The notes beneath the pieces were generated by a model. The model was not told the origin of the DNA. It ran no database searches and saw nothing but the letters and a program-made list of their open reading frames with translations. Shown piece by piece: positions 1 through 10,443 of a stretch of DNA of 64,000 nt. The position numbers and the translations under genes are program-made. The DNA comes from Sulfurimonas sp. (GTDB lineage: Bacteria > Campylobacterota > Campylobacteria > Campylobacterales > Sulfurimonadaceae): NCBI GenBank assembly GCA_021648405.1, contig JAKISX010000001.1, positions 1 to 64,000 of the forward strand, given 5' to 3'. Position 1 is the first letter of the stretch. Every line of letters starts with the position of its first letter.

Positions 1-1264
1 CAGGAAAACCATAACCCATTGTTCCAAGCCCACCAGAACTCATAAATTGACGAGGTCTGCTAAATGGATAAAACTGTGCTGTCCACATTTGGTGTTGTCC
101 AACATCTGTAGAGATATTTGCATCATCTCCAAGTAATTCACCTACACGCTCTATTACCCATTGAGGTTTAAGTCTATCTGTATCTTCATGATAAGCTAAT
201 GGATGAAGTTTTTCAAATTTTTCAATAGTTTCTCTCCATGGTGCATGTTTTTTAGAATCAATTCCAATAGATTGCTCCAACATCTCAATTACAACATTTT
301 TAACATCGCCAACAATTGGATAATCAGCATTAACTAATTTTGAGATAGATGCTGGATCAATATCTACGTGGATTACTCCTGCATTTTTGGCAAATTCTGA
401 TAGTTTACCAGTAACTCTGTCATCAAACCTAGCACCAAGACCAATAACTAAATCTGTTTCACTCATAGCCATATTTGCTGCATATGACCCATGCATACCA
501 AGCATAGAGATAAGCAAATTATCATCGTGAGATAAAGTTCCTCTAGCCATAAAGGTCTCAACTGCTGGAATCCCTGTTTTTTTAACTAGGTCTCTAACTT
601 CATAAGCTGCGTTCGCATTGATAATACCACCACCAAGGTAAAAAAGTGGTCGTTTAGAATTTGCTATAGCTTCCATCGCTTTTTTAATTTGGCGAGGATT
701 ACCTTTTGTATGAGGCTTATATGTTTCTAGTTCTAATTCAATAGAATAATCAAATTCTGCAATCTCGGCTGTAATATCTTTTGGGATATCAATGTGAATA
801 GGACCTGGGCGACCAGTTGCTGCTATATGAAATGCTTCTTTTAAAATTCTTGGTAAATCGGCAGCTTTTGTCACTAAATAATTATGCTTAGTACATGAAC
901 GGCTTATCCCTACTGCATCAATCTCTTGAAATGCATCAGTACCAATAAGACTCATAGGAACTTGACCAGATATTACAACCAAGGGGATTGAATCCATATA
1001 TGCATCTGCTAAACCAGTTACAGCGTTCGTAAAACCTGGTCCAGATGTAATCATTGCTACACCAACTTTTCCACTAGCTCTTGAATAGCCCTCAGCAGCA
1101 TGAATTGCTGCTTGTTCATGGCGAGTTAAAATATGTTTAAAATCTTTTTGTTTATATATTTCGTCATAGACATTCATGATAGCTCCACCTGGGTAGCCAA
1201 ATACTGTGTCTACACCCTCTGCGATTAAAGCTTCTATAACCATTTGTGCGCCACTAATTTGCAT
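1..1264 (-). CDS. ilvB: Acetolactate synthase large subunit, C-terminus cut off by window edge
   Basis: Manual reverse-strand translation from ATG at 1264: MQISGAQMVIEALIAEGVDTVFGYPGGAIMNVYDE...HEQAAIHAAEGYSRASGKVGV, typical ThDP-enzyme N-terminus. Missing from ORF track because no stop lies in the window. Confidence 0.93.
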   Translation of the reverse strand, partial: MQISGAQMVIEALIAEGVDTVFGYPGGAIMNVYDEIYKQKDFKHILTRHEQAAIHAAEGYSRASGKVGVAMITSGPGFTNAVTGLADAYMDSIPLVVISGQVPMSLIGTDAFQEIDAVGISRSCTKHNYLVTKAADLPRILKEAFHIAATGRPGPIHIDIPKDITAEIAEFDYSIELELETYKPHTKGNPRQIKKAMEAIANSKRPLFYLGGGIINANAAYEVRDLVKKTGIPAVETFMARGTLSHDDNLLISMLGMHGSYAANMAMSETDLVIGLGARFDDRVTGKLSEFAKNAGVIHVDIDPASISKLVNADYPIVGDVKNVVIEMLEQSIGIDSKKHAPWRETIEKFEKLHPLAYHEDTDRLKPQWVIERVGELLGDDANISTDVGQHQMWTAQFYPFSRPRQFMSSGGLGTMGYGFP

Positions 1265-1352
1265 GAAAAATCTCCTCTAATAAAAATTTGTTAATTATAT
1301 CTTTTTTGTATTTATTTGAGATTAAAATATTTAATAAATTAAAAGTTACATA

Positions 1353-3470
1353 TTACTCTAAGATATTTATTACTCTCATAGATGGTTTCCATAGCTCTTT
1401 TGAACCTTTTTTTAATGATTTGATATTAAGTTTAATATTTTTATGTTTCTTAGTTAAAATATTAAAAGCAGAAACTATATGGTCATCTAAACCAAAAAAA
1501 AGAATATAATTTTTAATTGCACCTTCTACTATTTCTTTACTTTTATTGTGTTTAATGGCATCTTCTATTTGCATATTATATGCCCATGCATAAATAGTAG
1601 CAATAGACATACTTTTAGAACTTATTTTTTTATATTTTTCTAAAAGAGTGTCAATTTTTGCTATATTACCTTTTGAAGCATAAATCTCCGCCATCTCTAA
1701 GTCATCTTTGTATTGATTGATAAGATTTTTACCATCTAGTGTTTTAGATAGTATTGTTGATTTATCCAAAAGATTATATGCAACTACAAGATCATCATCA
1801 ATAGCTTTTAAAAATTTATCTTGATTCTCAATATCTCTTAACATTTTTTTAGCATCATTTTCAAAATCTGGAAAATCTTGCAAAATCTGCAGTAGTTTAC
1901 TTGCTGCGTGGAAATCTCCTTCTTGAATAAATTTACTTGATTTTATAAATAAGCTATCACCTAATTTAAGTATAGAAAAATACTCTGGAAATTCTTTTAA
2001 AAATTTATTTACTTTTATTAATTCAAAAACTATTTTAAATTCTTTTTGTGTTATAGCATTTTTAAACCTACTGTATATTTCGCTTTTTGAAAACATCTCT
2101 TGAATATGTTTAGTTTTTTCACTAACTCCACGATATGGAGCTAGTAATTCCATAGCCTTTTCTTTACCTTTTGGCTTAAGAATAATTTGTTGGGCTTGAA
2201 AAAAAATCTTCCTCCATTTTATTTCAAGTGCTTTGTAAACTTTAGAATCCTTGTATGATGGGTGTTTGTTTGCAATAGAATATGCTAAAGCTATATTTCC
2301 TTTTTTTACCATTAATAAAAACTTATCAAATTCTGCATACTCTTCAAGCATCTTTTTCATAATAGTATTTTTAGATGGAATATTTTTAAACTCTCTAAAA
2401 GTATTTTTAACTTCGTTATTTTTAGAATGTTGAAGCAACTCAGTTATTTTATCAACTGTTCTATCCCAAATACTCATCATTAAAACATAAGGTTTTGAAT
2501 ATTGTAAAAATGGATTATTTTTTACATATTTTTCCATCTCATCATATTTATTTTCATTAAGTAATTTTTGTAACTCTTGCTTACCTTCATATATATCATA
2601 TGAAGCGAGTACTCCACTTTGTGTAGCTATCACTAGTTCATTTGATTTTTCATTAAATTCCAACATTGTAATAGCTGAATCCATATCCAAAAATTTTCTT
2701 GAAATTTGTTCATAGTTCTTAAGTTCATATACAATTACATAACCTAAAGCTGTTGCTAAAAATAAAAAATTTTTATTTGATGTAACTTTAAGTACATCAT
2801 CGTGTATCGCACTTAATCTTACAATAATTTTATTTGTATTTAAATCCCAGATAATAGCATTATTTGATTTATCAATACTAAAAAATCTATGCTTGGATAA
2901 GAACTTTATTTTTTTTACGGGGGCAGTATGAGATATTAATTTTGCATGAGGAGCCATGATTGAAAGATTAAATATATATATTTTTTTATCATAACTAGCT
3001 GTGGCAATATATTGAGCATTATCACTAAATACAATATCATTAATTTCATCTGAATGTGAAGGTAGTGTAAAACTTAATTTTGTACTTTTTATATCTACTA
3101 CAAACGTTTTTCCATCTTCTCCACATGAAAAAAAATATTTCCCTTTTGGATCTACTGCAACACAAGAGACTTTACCTTCGTGTCTATTGATTTTTGCAAT
3201 AGCTTTTTTTGATTTTGCACTATATACTTGAGAATATTTATAATCAGCACTTTGTAGTGCAAAAAGTGACCCATCATCATTAAAAGAAACTATACTGTTT
3301 TTATACCAAGTATGTTTGATATTTAATTTAAAACCGCTCAATGTTTCAAAAGTGTTTATATCTAAATATCTCAATGTTGTATCTTTATCTACAATTAATA
3401 GTGTATCATTATCTAAATATTTACAATAAATTATAGGTTGATTAAACTTTTTTATTTTTAACGGTTTCAT
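1353..3470 (-). CDS. WD40-type beta-propeller protein with alpha-helical C-terminal half
   Basis: 705 aa ORF; WD-like repeats (HEGKVSCVAVDPKGKYFFSCGEDGKTFVVDI; HSDEINDIVFSDNAQYIATASYDKKIYIFNL) then helical repeats; no signal peptide evident. Confidence 0.8.
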   Translation of the reverse strand: MKPLKIKKFNQPIIYCKYLDNDTLLIVDKDTTLRYLDINTFETLSGFKLNIKHTWYKNSIVSFNDDGSLFALQSADYKYSQVYSAKSKKAIAKINRHEGKVSCVAVDPKGKYFFSCGEDGKTFVVDIKSTKLSFTLPSHSDEINDIVFSDNAQYIATASYDKKIYIFNLSIMAPHAKLISHTAPVKKIKFLSKHRFFSIDKSNNAIIWDLNTNKIIVRLSAIHDDVLKVTSNKNFLFLATALGYVIVYELKNYEQISRKFLDMDSAITMLEFNEKSNELVIATQSGVLASYDIYEGKQELQKLLNENKYDEMEKYVKNNPFLQYSKPYVLMMSIWDRTVDKITELLQHSKNNEVKNTFREFKNIPSKNTIMKKMLEEYAEFDKFLLMVKKGNIALAYSIANKHPSYKDSKVYKALEIKWRKIFFQAQQIILKPKGKEKAMELLAPYRGVSEKTKHIQEMFSKSEIYSRFKNAITQKEFKIVFELIKVNKFLKEFPEYFSILKLGDSLFIKSSKFIQEGDFHAASKLLQILQDFPDFENDAKKMLRDIENQDKFLKAIDDDLVVAYNLLDKSTILSKTLDGKNLINQYKDDLEMAEIYASKGNIAKIDTLLEKYKKISSKSMSIATIYAWAYNMQIEDAIKHNKSKEIVEGAIKNYILFFGLDDHIVSAFNILTKKHKNIKLNIKSLKKGSKELWKPSMRVINILE

Positions 3471-3476
3471 ATCTTA

Positions 3477-4679
3477 CTAATCACTCAAATAACCATCTTT
3501 TTTTAGGGTATATTTTATCTCTGCTTGATGCTCTTCACCTTTTGTTTCCATATGCACAGTTACATTTGCATCACCATAATCAAGGGAAGCGGATGTCCTA
3601 TCATAAGAAATATATACAATATTTGCATTTAAATCTTCTAAAATCTCAGTAAAACGCTTTAGAGACCCTGGTTTATCTACTAAAGTAACAGTCAACTTCA
3701 TTTTACGACCAGATTTTAATAAACCTTTTTCAATAATTACACTTAAAAGTGTAACATCCATATTTCCACCACTTAAAACTATCGCTATTTTTTTACCTTT
3801 TAAATGTGATAGTTTGCCATGAAGCACAGCAGCTACTCCAACCGCACCAGCACCCTCAACAACAAATTTTTGTTTCTCTAGCAAAAACAAGATTGCACTA
3901 GCTATCTCTTCATCATCAACACTAATAAATTCATCAACAGTTTTAAGCATATACGACAGAGTAATTTTAGAACTATCGCGAACAGCAATGCCATCAGCTA
4001 TAGTTTTAACACTTTTAGAATCAACAGCTACACCTAAATCAAAAGAGTTTTTTAAAGCTGGAGCTCCACTAGCCCCTACTCCGATTATTTTAGTATTAGG
4101 ACTTAACTGTTTAATTGCTACTGCCATTCCAGAGATTAAACCACCCCCGCCAACAGGGATAATAATAGCATCTAAATCATCTTTATCATTTAATATATCA
4201 ATAGCTAATGTGCCTTGACCTGCCATAACTTCTTCATCTTCAAAAGGGTGTATAAAAGTTAAAGAGTTTTTTCTTGAATACTCAAGTGCGTACCCATATG
4301 CTTCATCATAGTTTGAACCTTTTAAAATAACTTCAGCACCATAATGTTTAACTCCATCAATTTTTGTCAAAGGGGTTGATTCAGGCATAATTATAACAGC
4401 ACGGATACCAAATCTTGAAGCGGAAAGTGCTACACCTTGAGCATGATTTCCTGCACTAGCTGCTACAACTCCACATGCTAACTGCTCTTTAGTTAATGTA
4501 GATATTTTATTGTAAGCTCCGCGTATTTTAAATGCCCCTGTAACTTGAAGATTTTCTTTTTTTAAATATATTTCAATATCATATAATGTACTTAAATGTT
4601 GAGCATAAGATAATGGTGTATTAATCACTACATCTTTAATTCTTTGTGTTGCTTTTTGTATTTTGTTTAAATCTAGCAA
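3477..4679 (-). CDS. ilvA: Threonine ammonia-lyase with C-terminal ACT domain
   Basis: 400 aa; PLP motif KKENLQVTGAFKIRGAYNK, SAGNHAQGVA, GGGGLISG; C-terminal ACT-like region. Confidence 0.93.
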   Translation of the reverse strand: MLDLNKIQKATQRIKDVVINTPLSYAQHLSTLYDIEIYLKKENLQVTGAFKIRGAYNKISTLTKEQLACGVVAASAGNHAQGVALSASRFGIRAVIIMPESTPLTKIDGVKHYGAEVILKGSNYDEAYGYALEYSRKNSLTFIHPFEDEEVMAGQGTLAIDILNDKDDLDAIIIPVGGGGLISGMAVAIKQLSPNTKIIGVGASGAPALKNSFDLGVAVDSKSVKTIADGIAVRDSSKITLSYMLKTVDEFISVDDEEIASAILFLLEKQKFVVEGAGAVGVAAVLHGKLSHLKGKKIAIVLSGGNMDVTLLSVIIEKGLLKSGRKMKLTVTLVDKPGSLKRFTEILEDLNANIVYISYDRTSASLDYGDANVTVHMETKGEEHQAEIKYTLKKDGYLSD

Positions 4680-4687
4680 TTGTAATC

Positions 4688-5113
4688 CTACCTATTTTCT
4701 AATTCTATTTTTGGACAATGATTTTGAACAACTTTCATACCAGCATCTCTAGCTTTGCTAGCTGCTGCATTGTTTACTAATTCTAACTGTCCCCAAAACA
4801 CTTTAATATCACCACGCTCTATGCAGTCATCTGCTATAGCATCAAAAGCATTTGGCTTACGAAATATATCTACCATATCTATCTCAAAAGGTATATCTAA
4901 AAGTGAGCGATAAACTTTTTCGCCAAGTATAAAATTTTCTTTTGGATATATTGGAACTATTTTGTACCCATTTGATTGCAAATATTTTGCAACTCTATTG
5001 CTAGGCTTTAACTCATTTGGCGAAAGACCAAGCACAGCTATCACTTTTACACTATCTAAAATCTCTAAAATCTCTTGATTATTTGAATTTACAGTAGGAA
5101 ATTCACACTCCAT
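4688..5113 (-). CDS. CoA-binding domain protein (YccU-like)
   Basis: 141 aa; VIAVLGLSPNELKPSNRVAKYLQSNGYKIVPIYPKE...VDIFRKP. Confidence 0.85.
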   Translation of the reverse strand: MECEFPTVNSNNQEILEILDSVKVIAVLGLSPNELKPSNRVAKYLQSNGYKIVPIYPKENFILGEKVYRSLLDIPFEIDMVDIFRKPNAFDAIADDCIERGDIKVFWGQLELVNNAAASKARDAGMKVVQNHCPKIELENR

Positions 5114-5598
5114 ATTTACCTTTCGTATAATCTATTTGCCAACCAAATACTTAAAACACTTCCCAAATATATAGCAACCAAAATAAGAGGTGTATTTTAC
5201 AAAGAGATTATATCAAAAAAATAAGAAATTTTTACAATTCAAAATAGTTCACAATTTCAATTTAAGAGTATTGGAGTGATAGCATAAATGAAAACTTTAA
5301 AAACCTAGCTAAAGAATTATCATTAGATGTAGTAAAAACAACGAATAACTTCGAAGACTATATGGACAGCTGGTCAGGTTAGACTTAATGAAAAAAACAG
5401 ATTCCTAAATAATCATCGACCATTTTCAACTTCAAACTTTTAGTAAATCCATTATGGAATTTAAGCTGTTTTTAACGTGGTAACTTGGGGTATAGCTCAT
5501 TGTAAATAAACCTTTGTTTATTCCAAATATACCATACTTTAAAGCACTTTTTAGACCCCCAAATTTTGCATTAAGTCAAATATTAACTACTTATAATA

Positions 5599-7677
5599 CT
5601 ACCCATCTTCCTCTAGCTCTTTTGCAATTAAAGTCTTATATGTTTCATCCTTAGAAACAAGTCCTGCTTCATATAAAAATTGAGATGGTACAAAATTCAT
5701 TTTTTTAATTTTGTCATATTTTGCATAAGAGAGATAAAGTATATCTTTAGCGCGAGTTACAGAGACATAAAACAGTCGTCTTTCTTCATCAAGAGAACCA
5801 CCTCTTTGCATAAGTTTACGGTTAGGAAATCTCCCATCCATCAAATCTATTACATATACCTCTTTATATTCTAAACCCTTAGAAGCATGGACACTTAATA
5901 AATTTACACCCTCCCCTTGAGTTAAATCAGATGAACCCAAAATCATAGCATTTAAAAATCTATCATGCTTGTTATAAGGGCGTGAAAGTTCTTCTAAAAG
6001 TATCATTTTTCTTTTTATAGATGTAGTTTTTTCTGTTTTTAATTTTTCATCTATTGTGCCATCTTTTAACTGAGCTCTTTTAGTTGATAAAATATCAGAT
6101 ATATATCTTAAAAACTCGGATTCACATATTTTTTTAACTACTACCTTAGGTTCCCTTATCCCTTTTAAATCACGAAATAACAGATAAAAATTATGTAAAA
6201 AAGTAGCACTATCTTTAGTCAATTTTGGATGTTTTAAAACTGGGTTTTTCATAAATTTTGGCTCAAAATTTAGTTTTGCATATTTTCCAACAGCACCTAA
6301 TTCTAAAAACTCATCAAAAAGACCAAGTTGATGATTTAGTTTTCTTTTTTCAAACGGATTTTTAATAGATTCATCAGGGGCATATAAACCATAAAATATA
6401 CTTCCATTTCCAACATATTTTAGTGCTAAATATAACTCTTTTGCCATAGCACTACCAATACCACGAGCGAATTCAAATATATGGATAAATGCCATCATAT
6501 CAGACTCATTAACAAGTAAAGTATATAAATCTAAAACAGCTTTTACCTCTTGTGAATCAAAAAAACTAGTCCCACCTTTACGCTTACAAGGGATTGAAAG
6601 TTCTCTTAGACCCACTTCAATTCCATCAGCAGTTGAGTTATTTCTAAATATAACAGCAATCTCTTCTTGAGGTGTAAAACTATCTCTAATCTTTGTTGCA
6701 ATTGCGTAATATTGATCAAATAATTCATCATAAGCCAAAAGTTTTGGAGCATCAAAATTGCCCTCTCTTGTAACTTCTAATTGTTTTGGATATATTCGTT
6801 CATTGTGTTCTATCACTTTAGTAGCCAAAGATAAAATAGGCACACTTGAGCGATAATTTTTTGTTAAAGTATGCACCTTAGCATCTGGAAATTTAGTTGA
6901 AAAAGAGCCAATGATGGAAATATCTGCACCATTAAAAGCATATATACTTTGGTCATAATCACCAACACAAAAGAGTGATGGTGGATTCATAGCATCTATA
7001 AGTGTACCTTGAAGAGCATTTGTATCTTGGTACTCATCAATAAGAACTTCTTTATATCCTAAATCATTCTCCCTACATAAATCTCTAAAATGCAAAAGTA
7101 AATCATTAAAATTTACAAAACCATACTCTTTTTTTAAGAGCTCAAATTCATCTACTACATCTGCATATATCAAAGCAAAGAGTTCATGTTCTGGATATTT
7201 ATCTATTATCCAATCTTCAAAATTATTATTAAGTTCTGTGTTTTGATAAAATGAATACAAATCATACAAATAATTACCACCATATGGTTGAATCTCTGCA
7301 TCTATATTCATAAATGAGCGTTTTTCAAACACACTACGAAAAAGAGTTTTTAGCTCTCGTTGTTGTTTTAAAATCACTCTTTTGTCATATTTTTTCAACC
7401 ATCTATAACTAACTGCATGAAAAGTTCCTGCATCTATTTTTTTAGCTATATCAGCGCCAAAATATTCTGCAACTCTTGATATCATTTCGGCAGCTGCTTT
7501 ATTTGTAAAAGTTAAAAGAAGAATCTCCTCTGGTTTTACACCATTACCTAAAAGATGACCAATACGACCAACTATTGTAGATGTCTTTCCAGTCCCAGCA
7601 GATGCAATAATAAGATTTTGTAAATCTTTAGAAGTTGCAGCATTGTATTGTTCTTTATTTAAACGAGAAAGTGGCAA
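5599..7677 (-). CDS. UvrD/Rep-family ATP-dependent DNA helicase
   Basis: 692 aa; Walker A ASAGTGKTSTIVGR, LLTFTNKAAAEM, DEYQDTN, VGDYDQSIYAFNGA, LLSVHASKGLEY, RRLFYVSVTRAKD. Confidence 0.95.
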   Translation of the reverse strand: MPLSRLNKEQYNAATSKDLQNLIIASAGTGKTSTIVGRIGHLLGNGVKPEEILLLTFTNKAAAEMISRVAEYFGADIAKKIDAGTFHAVSYRWLKKYDKRVILKQQRELKTLFRSVFEKRSFMNIDAEIQPYGGNYLYDLYSFYQNTELNNNFEDWIIDKYPEHELFALIYADVVDEFELLKKEYGFVNFNDLLLHFRDLCRENDLGYKEVLIDEYQDTNALQGTLIDAMNPPSLFCVGDYDQSIYAFNGADISIIGSFSTKFPDAKVHTLTKNYRSSVPILSLATKVIEHNERIYPKQLEVTREGNFDAPKLLAYDELFDQYYAIATKIRDSFTPQEEIAVIFRNNSTADGIEVGLRELSIPCKRKGGTSFFDSQEVKAVLDLYTLLVNESDMMAFIHIFEFARGIGSAMAKELYLALKYVGNGSIFYGLYAPDESIKNPFEKRKLNHQLGLFDEFLELGAVGKYAKLNFEPKFMKNPVLKHPKLTKDSATFLHNFYLLFRDLKGIREPKVVVKKICESEFLRYISDILSTKRAQLKDGTIDEKLKTEKTTSIKRKMILLEELSRPYNKHDRFLNAMILGSSDLTQGEGVNLLSVHASKGLEYKEVYVIDLMDGRFPNRKLMQRGGSLDEERRLFYVSVTRAKDILYLSYAKYDKIKKMNFVPSQFLYEAGLVSKDETYKTLIAKELEEDG

Positions 7678-7768
7678 TAATCAACTCCAATAGATATTTA
7701 AGAGTATGATTATACTATCACAAGCTTATTATCACTTTTTTATAAGTAAATCATCACTTCTTTTTAGA

Positions 7769-7774
7769 TATAAT
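7769..7774 (+). promoter_or_regulatory. Putative -10 box TATAAT upstream of valS
   Basis: TATAAT about 38 bp upstream of the valS ATG. Confidence 0.5.
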
Positions 7775-7811
7775 CGCGAAATTATTATATATAAGTATAA
7801 GGTAAAAATAT

Positions 7812-10439
7812 ATGTCACCAAAAGCTTACGAACCACAATCAGTTGAAAACAATTTTTATAAAATTTGGGAAAATAGAGGCTACTTTGAAGTAGATTCAAA
7901 CAAGGCTATTCAAAAAGAGGGAAAAAATTTCTCTATAATGATGCCTCCACCAAATGTTACAGGTCGTCTGCACATTGGACATGCCCTTACTTTTACACTT
8001 CAAGATATTATCACTCGCTATAAGCGTATGGATGGTTTTAAGACTCTTTGGCAACCAGGGACTGACCATGCAGGTATTGCTACTCAAAATGTTGTAGAAA
8101 AACAACTTTTGGCTGAGGGGACTACTAAAGAAGAACTTGGCAGAGAAAAGTTTTTAGAGCGTGCTTGGGCTTGGAAAGAAGAATCTGCTGGAATTATGAC
8201 AGATCAACTTCGTAAAATGGGTGTAACCCCTGCTTGGGAACGTGAACGTTTTACTATGGATGATGGACTTCAAAAATCTGTTAAAGAATCTTTTGTTCAC
8301 CTTTACAACGAGGGTTTAATTATTCGTGGAAACTACATGGTTAACTGGTGTACACATGATGGTGCATTGAGCGACATTGAAGTTGAACATGAAGATACTG
8401 ATGGTAAATTTTATCATATCAAGTATCCGTTTGCTGATGGAAGTGGCTTTGTAGAAGTTGCTACTACTCGTCCTGAGACATACTTTGGGGATACTGCTGT
8501 CATGGTACACCCAGATGATGAGCGTTACAAAGACCTAGTTGGTAAAAAAATTCGTCTTCCTCTACTTTCACGTGAAGTAGCTATTATCGCAGATGCTCAT
8601 GTTGATATGGAGTTTGGAACTGGTGTTGTTAAAGTAACTCCTGCACATGATCAAAACGATTACGAGGTTGGAAAAAGACACGACCTTGAATTTATTACAG
8701 TTTTTGATGAAAAAGGTATTTTAAACGATTATGCTGAAGAATTTAAAGGTCTTGATAGACTAAAAGCTCGTGAAATTATTGTACAAAGATTAGAAGAAGA
8801 AGGATTTATGCTTAAGATTGAAGAGCATAAACACCAAGTTGGACATTGTTACAGATGTAAAAGTGTTGTTGAGCCATATATATCTAAACAATGGTTTTTA
8901 CGAAAAGAGGTAGCTGCTGCGTCGATTGAGAAAACTAATGCTGGTGAAGCTCAGTTTTTTCCTCCGCACTGGATTAACTCTTACAACTCTTGGATGGGTG
9001 AACTTCGTGATTGGTGTATATCTCGTCAACTTTGGTGGGGTCACCAAATTCCTGTATTTTATTGTGATGACTGTGAACATGAATTTGCATCTCAAGAAGA
9101 AAATCCAGAAGCCTGTCCTAAATGTGCTAGCAAGAACTTAACTCAAGACCCTGATGTTCTTGATACTTGGTTCTCTTCTGCATTATGGCCATTCTCAACT
9201 CTTGGTTGGGGTAACGGTGACACGGAGATGGATAAACTTTTTCAATCAGATGATATGAAAGATTTTTATCCAAACTCACTACTTATTACTGGTTTTGATA
9301 TCCTTTTCTTCTGGGTAGCAAGGATGATGATGATGGGTGAACATTTTAATGCTAAACTTCCATTTAACCATATCTATCTTCATGCCCTAGTAAGAGATGA
9401 AAAAGGCGATAAAATGAGTAAAAGTAAGGGTAATGTTATTGACCCTCTTGATATGGTAAATGAGTATTCAGCTGACATACTCCGCTTTACTCTTGCTATA
9501 AGTGCTGCTCAAGGTCGTGATATTCGTATGAGTACAGAAAAATTAGAGATAAATCGTAACTTTACAAACAAACTTTACAACGCTACTGTATATTTAAAAA
9601 TGAACGAGGAAACTTTTCCAGATTTAACTAGCTTTTGTCTAAAAACAGATTTAGCAAAATATATGACATCTCGATTGAATCAAGCTACACTAGAAGTTCG
9701 TGAAGCTCTTGATAACTATAAATTTAACGATGCTGCTACCATAATTTATAGATTTATTTGGAATGAGTTTTGTGGGTGGGGGATTGAGCTTTCTAAAGCA
9801 GATAAAAATTCTATCATAGAACTTGGAGCAATATTTAAAGATGCTATGAAATTACTACACCCATTTATGCCATTTGTTACAGAGTATTTATATCATGACC
9901 TATCAGGAACTACTCTTGAGAACGATGAATCTATTATGATTAAACCATATCCTCACAAAACTAAAAAACGAAAAGAGGAAAAAACTTTTGAACTTATTAT
10001 GGATGTTATTGTATCTATAAGACGAGCAAAAGTTCTCGTTGATTTAGCAAATCAAAAAATAAACAAAGCTTTTGTAAAAATCGATGCCTTAACCGATAAA
10101 CAAAAAGAGATGATGTTACCATTTATACTAAAACTTGCAAAAGTAGAAAATATAGAATTTACAGAGATTAAGATTGAAAACTCAGTGAGTGATATTTCTG
10201 ATTTATGTGAGACTTTTATTCCAACTGATTCAATTGATTTAAGTTCAATCATCTCAAAACTTACAAAACAAGACGAAAAGCTCTTGCGGGAAATACAAAA
10301 ACTTAATGGCATGCTTAACAATGAAAAATTTGTAGCAAATGCTCCACAAGATGTATTAGAAAAAAACCGTTCACTTTTAGCTGATGCAAAAACAAAGCAA
10401 AAAAAAGTTTTAGAGCAATTAAGCTCACTCAAGGGTTGA
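7812..10439 (+). CDS. valS: Valyl-tRNA synthetase
   Basis: 875 aa; PPPNVTGRLHIGHALT, DKMSKSKGNVIDP, C-terminal coiled coil. Confidence 0.98.
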   Translation: MSPKAYEPQSVENNFYKIWENRGYFEVDSNKAIQKEGKNFSIMMPPPNVTGRLHIGHALTFTLQDIITRYKRMDGFKTLWQPGTDHAGIATQNVVEKQLLAEGTTKEELGREKFLERAWAWKEESAGIMTDQLRKMGVTPAWERERFTMDDGLQKSVKESFVHLYNEGLIIRGNYMVNWCTHDGALSDIEVEHEDTDGKFYHIKYPFADGSGFVEVATTRPETYFGDTAVMVHPDDERYKDLVGKKIRLPLLSREVAIIADAHVDMEFGTGVVKVTPAHDQNDYEVGKRHDLEFITVFDEKGILNDYAEEFKGLDRLKAREIIVQRLEEEGFMLKIEEHKHQVGHCYRCKSVVEPYISKQWFLRKEVAAASIEKTNAGEAQFFPPHWINSYNSWMGELRDWCISRQLWWGHQIPVFYCDDCEHEFASQEENPEACPKCASKNLTQDPDVLDTWFSSALWPFSTLGWGNGDTEMDKLFQSDDMKDFYPNSLLITGFDILFFWVARMMMMGEHFNAKLPFNHIYLHALVRDEKGDKMSKSKGNVIDPLDMVNEYSADILRFTLAISAAQGRDIRMSTEKLEINRNFTNKLYNATVYLKMNEETFPDLTSFCLKTDLAKYMTSRLNQATLEVREALDNYKFNDAATIIYRFIWNEFCGWGIELSKADKNSIIELGAIFKDAMKLLHPFMPFVTEYLYHDLSGTTLENDESIMIKPYPHKTKKRKEEKTFELIMDVIVSIRRAKVLVDLANQKINKAFVKIDALTDKQKEMMLPFILKLAKVENIEFTEIKIENSVSDISDLCETFIPTDSIDLSSIISKLTKQDEKLLREIQKLNGMLNNEKFVANAPQDVLEKNRSLLADAKTKQKKVLEQLSSLKG

Positions 10440-10443
10440 GTAG

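Noticed and set aside
8898-9141. Overlapping short ORFs on both strands inside valS
   Set aside because: Fully within a strongly supported valS reading frame; no family resemblance.
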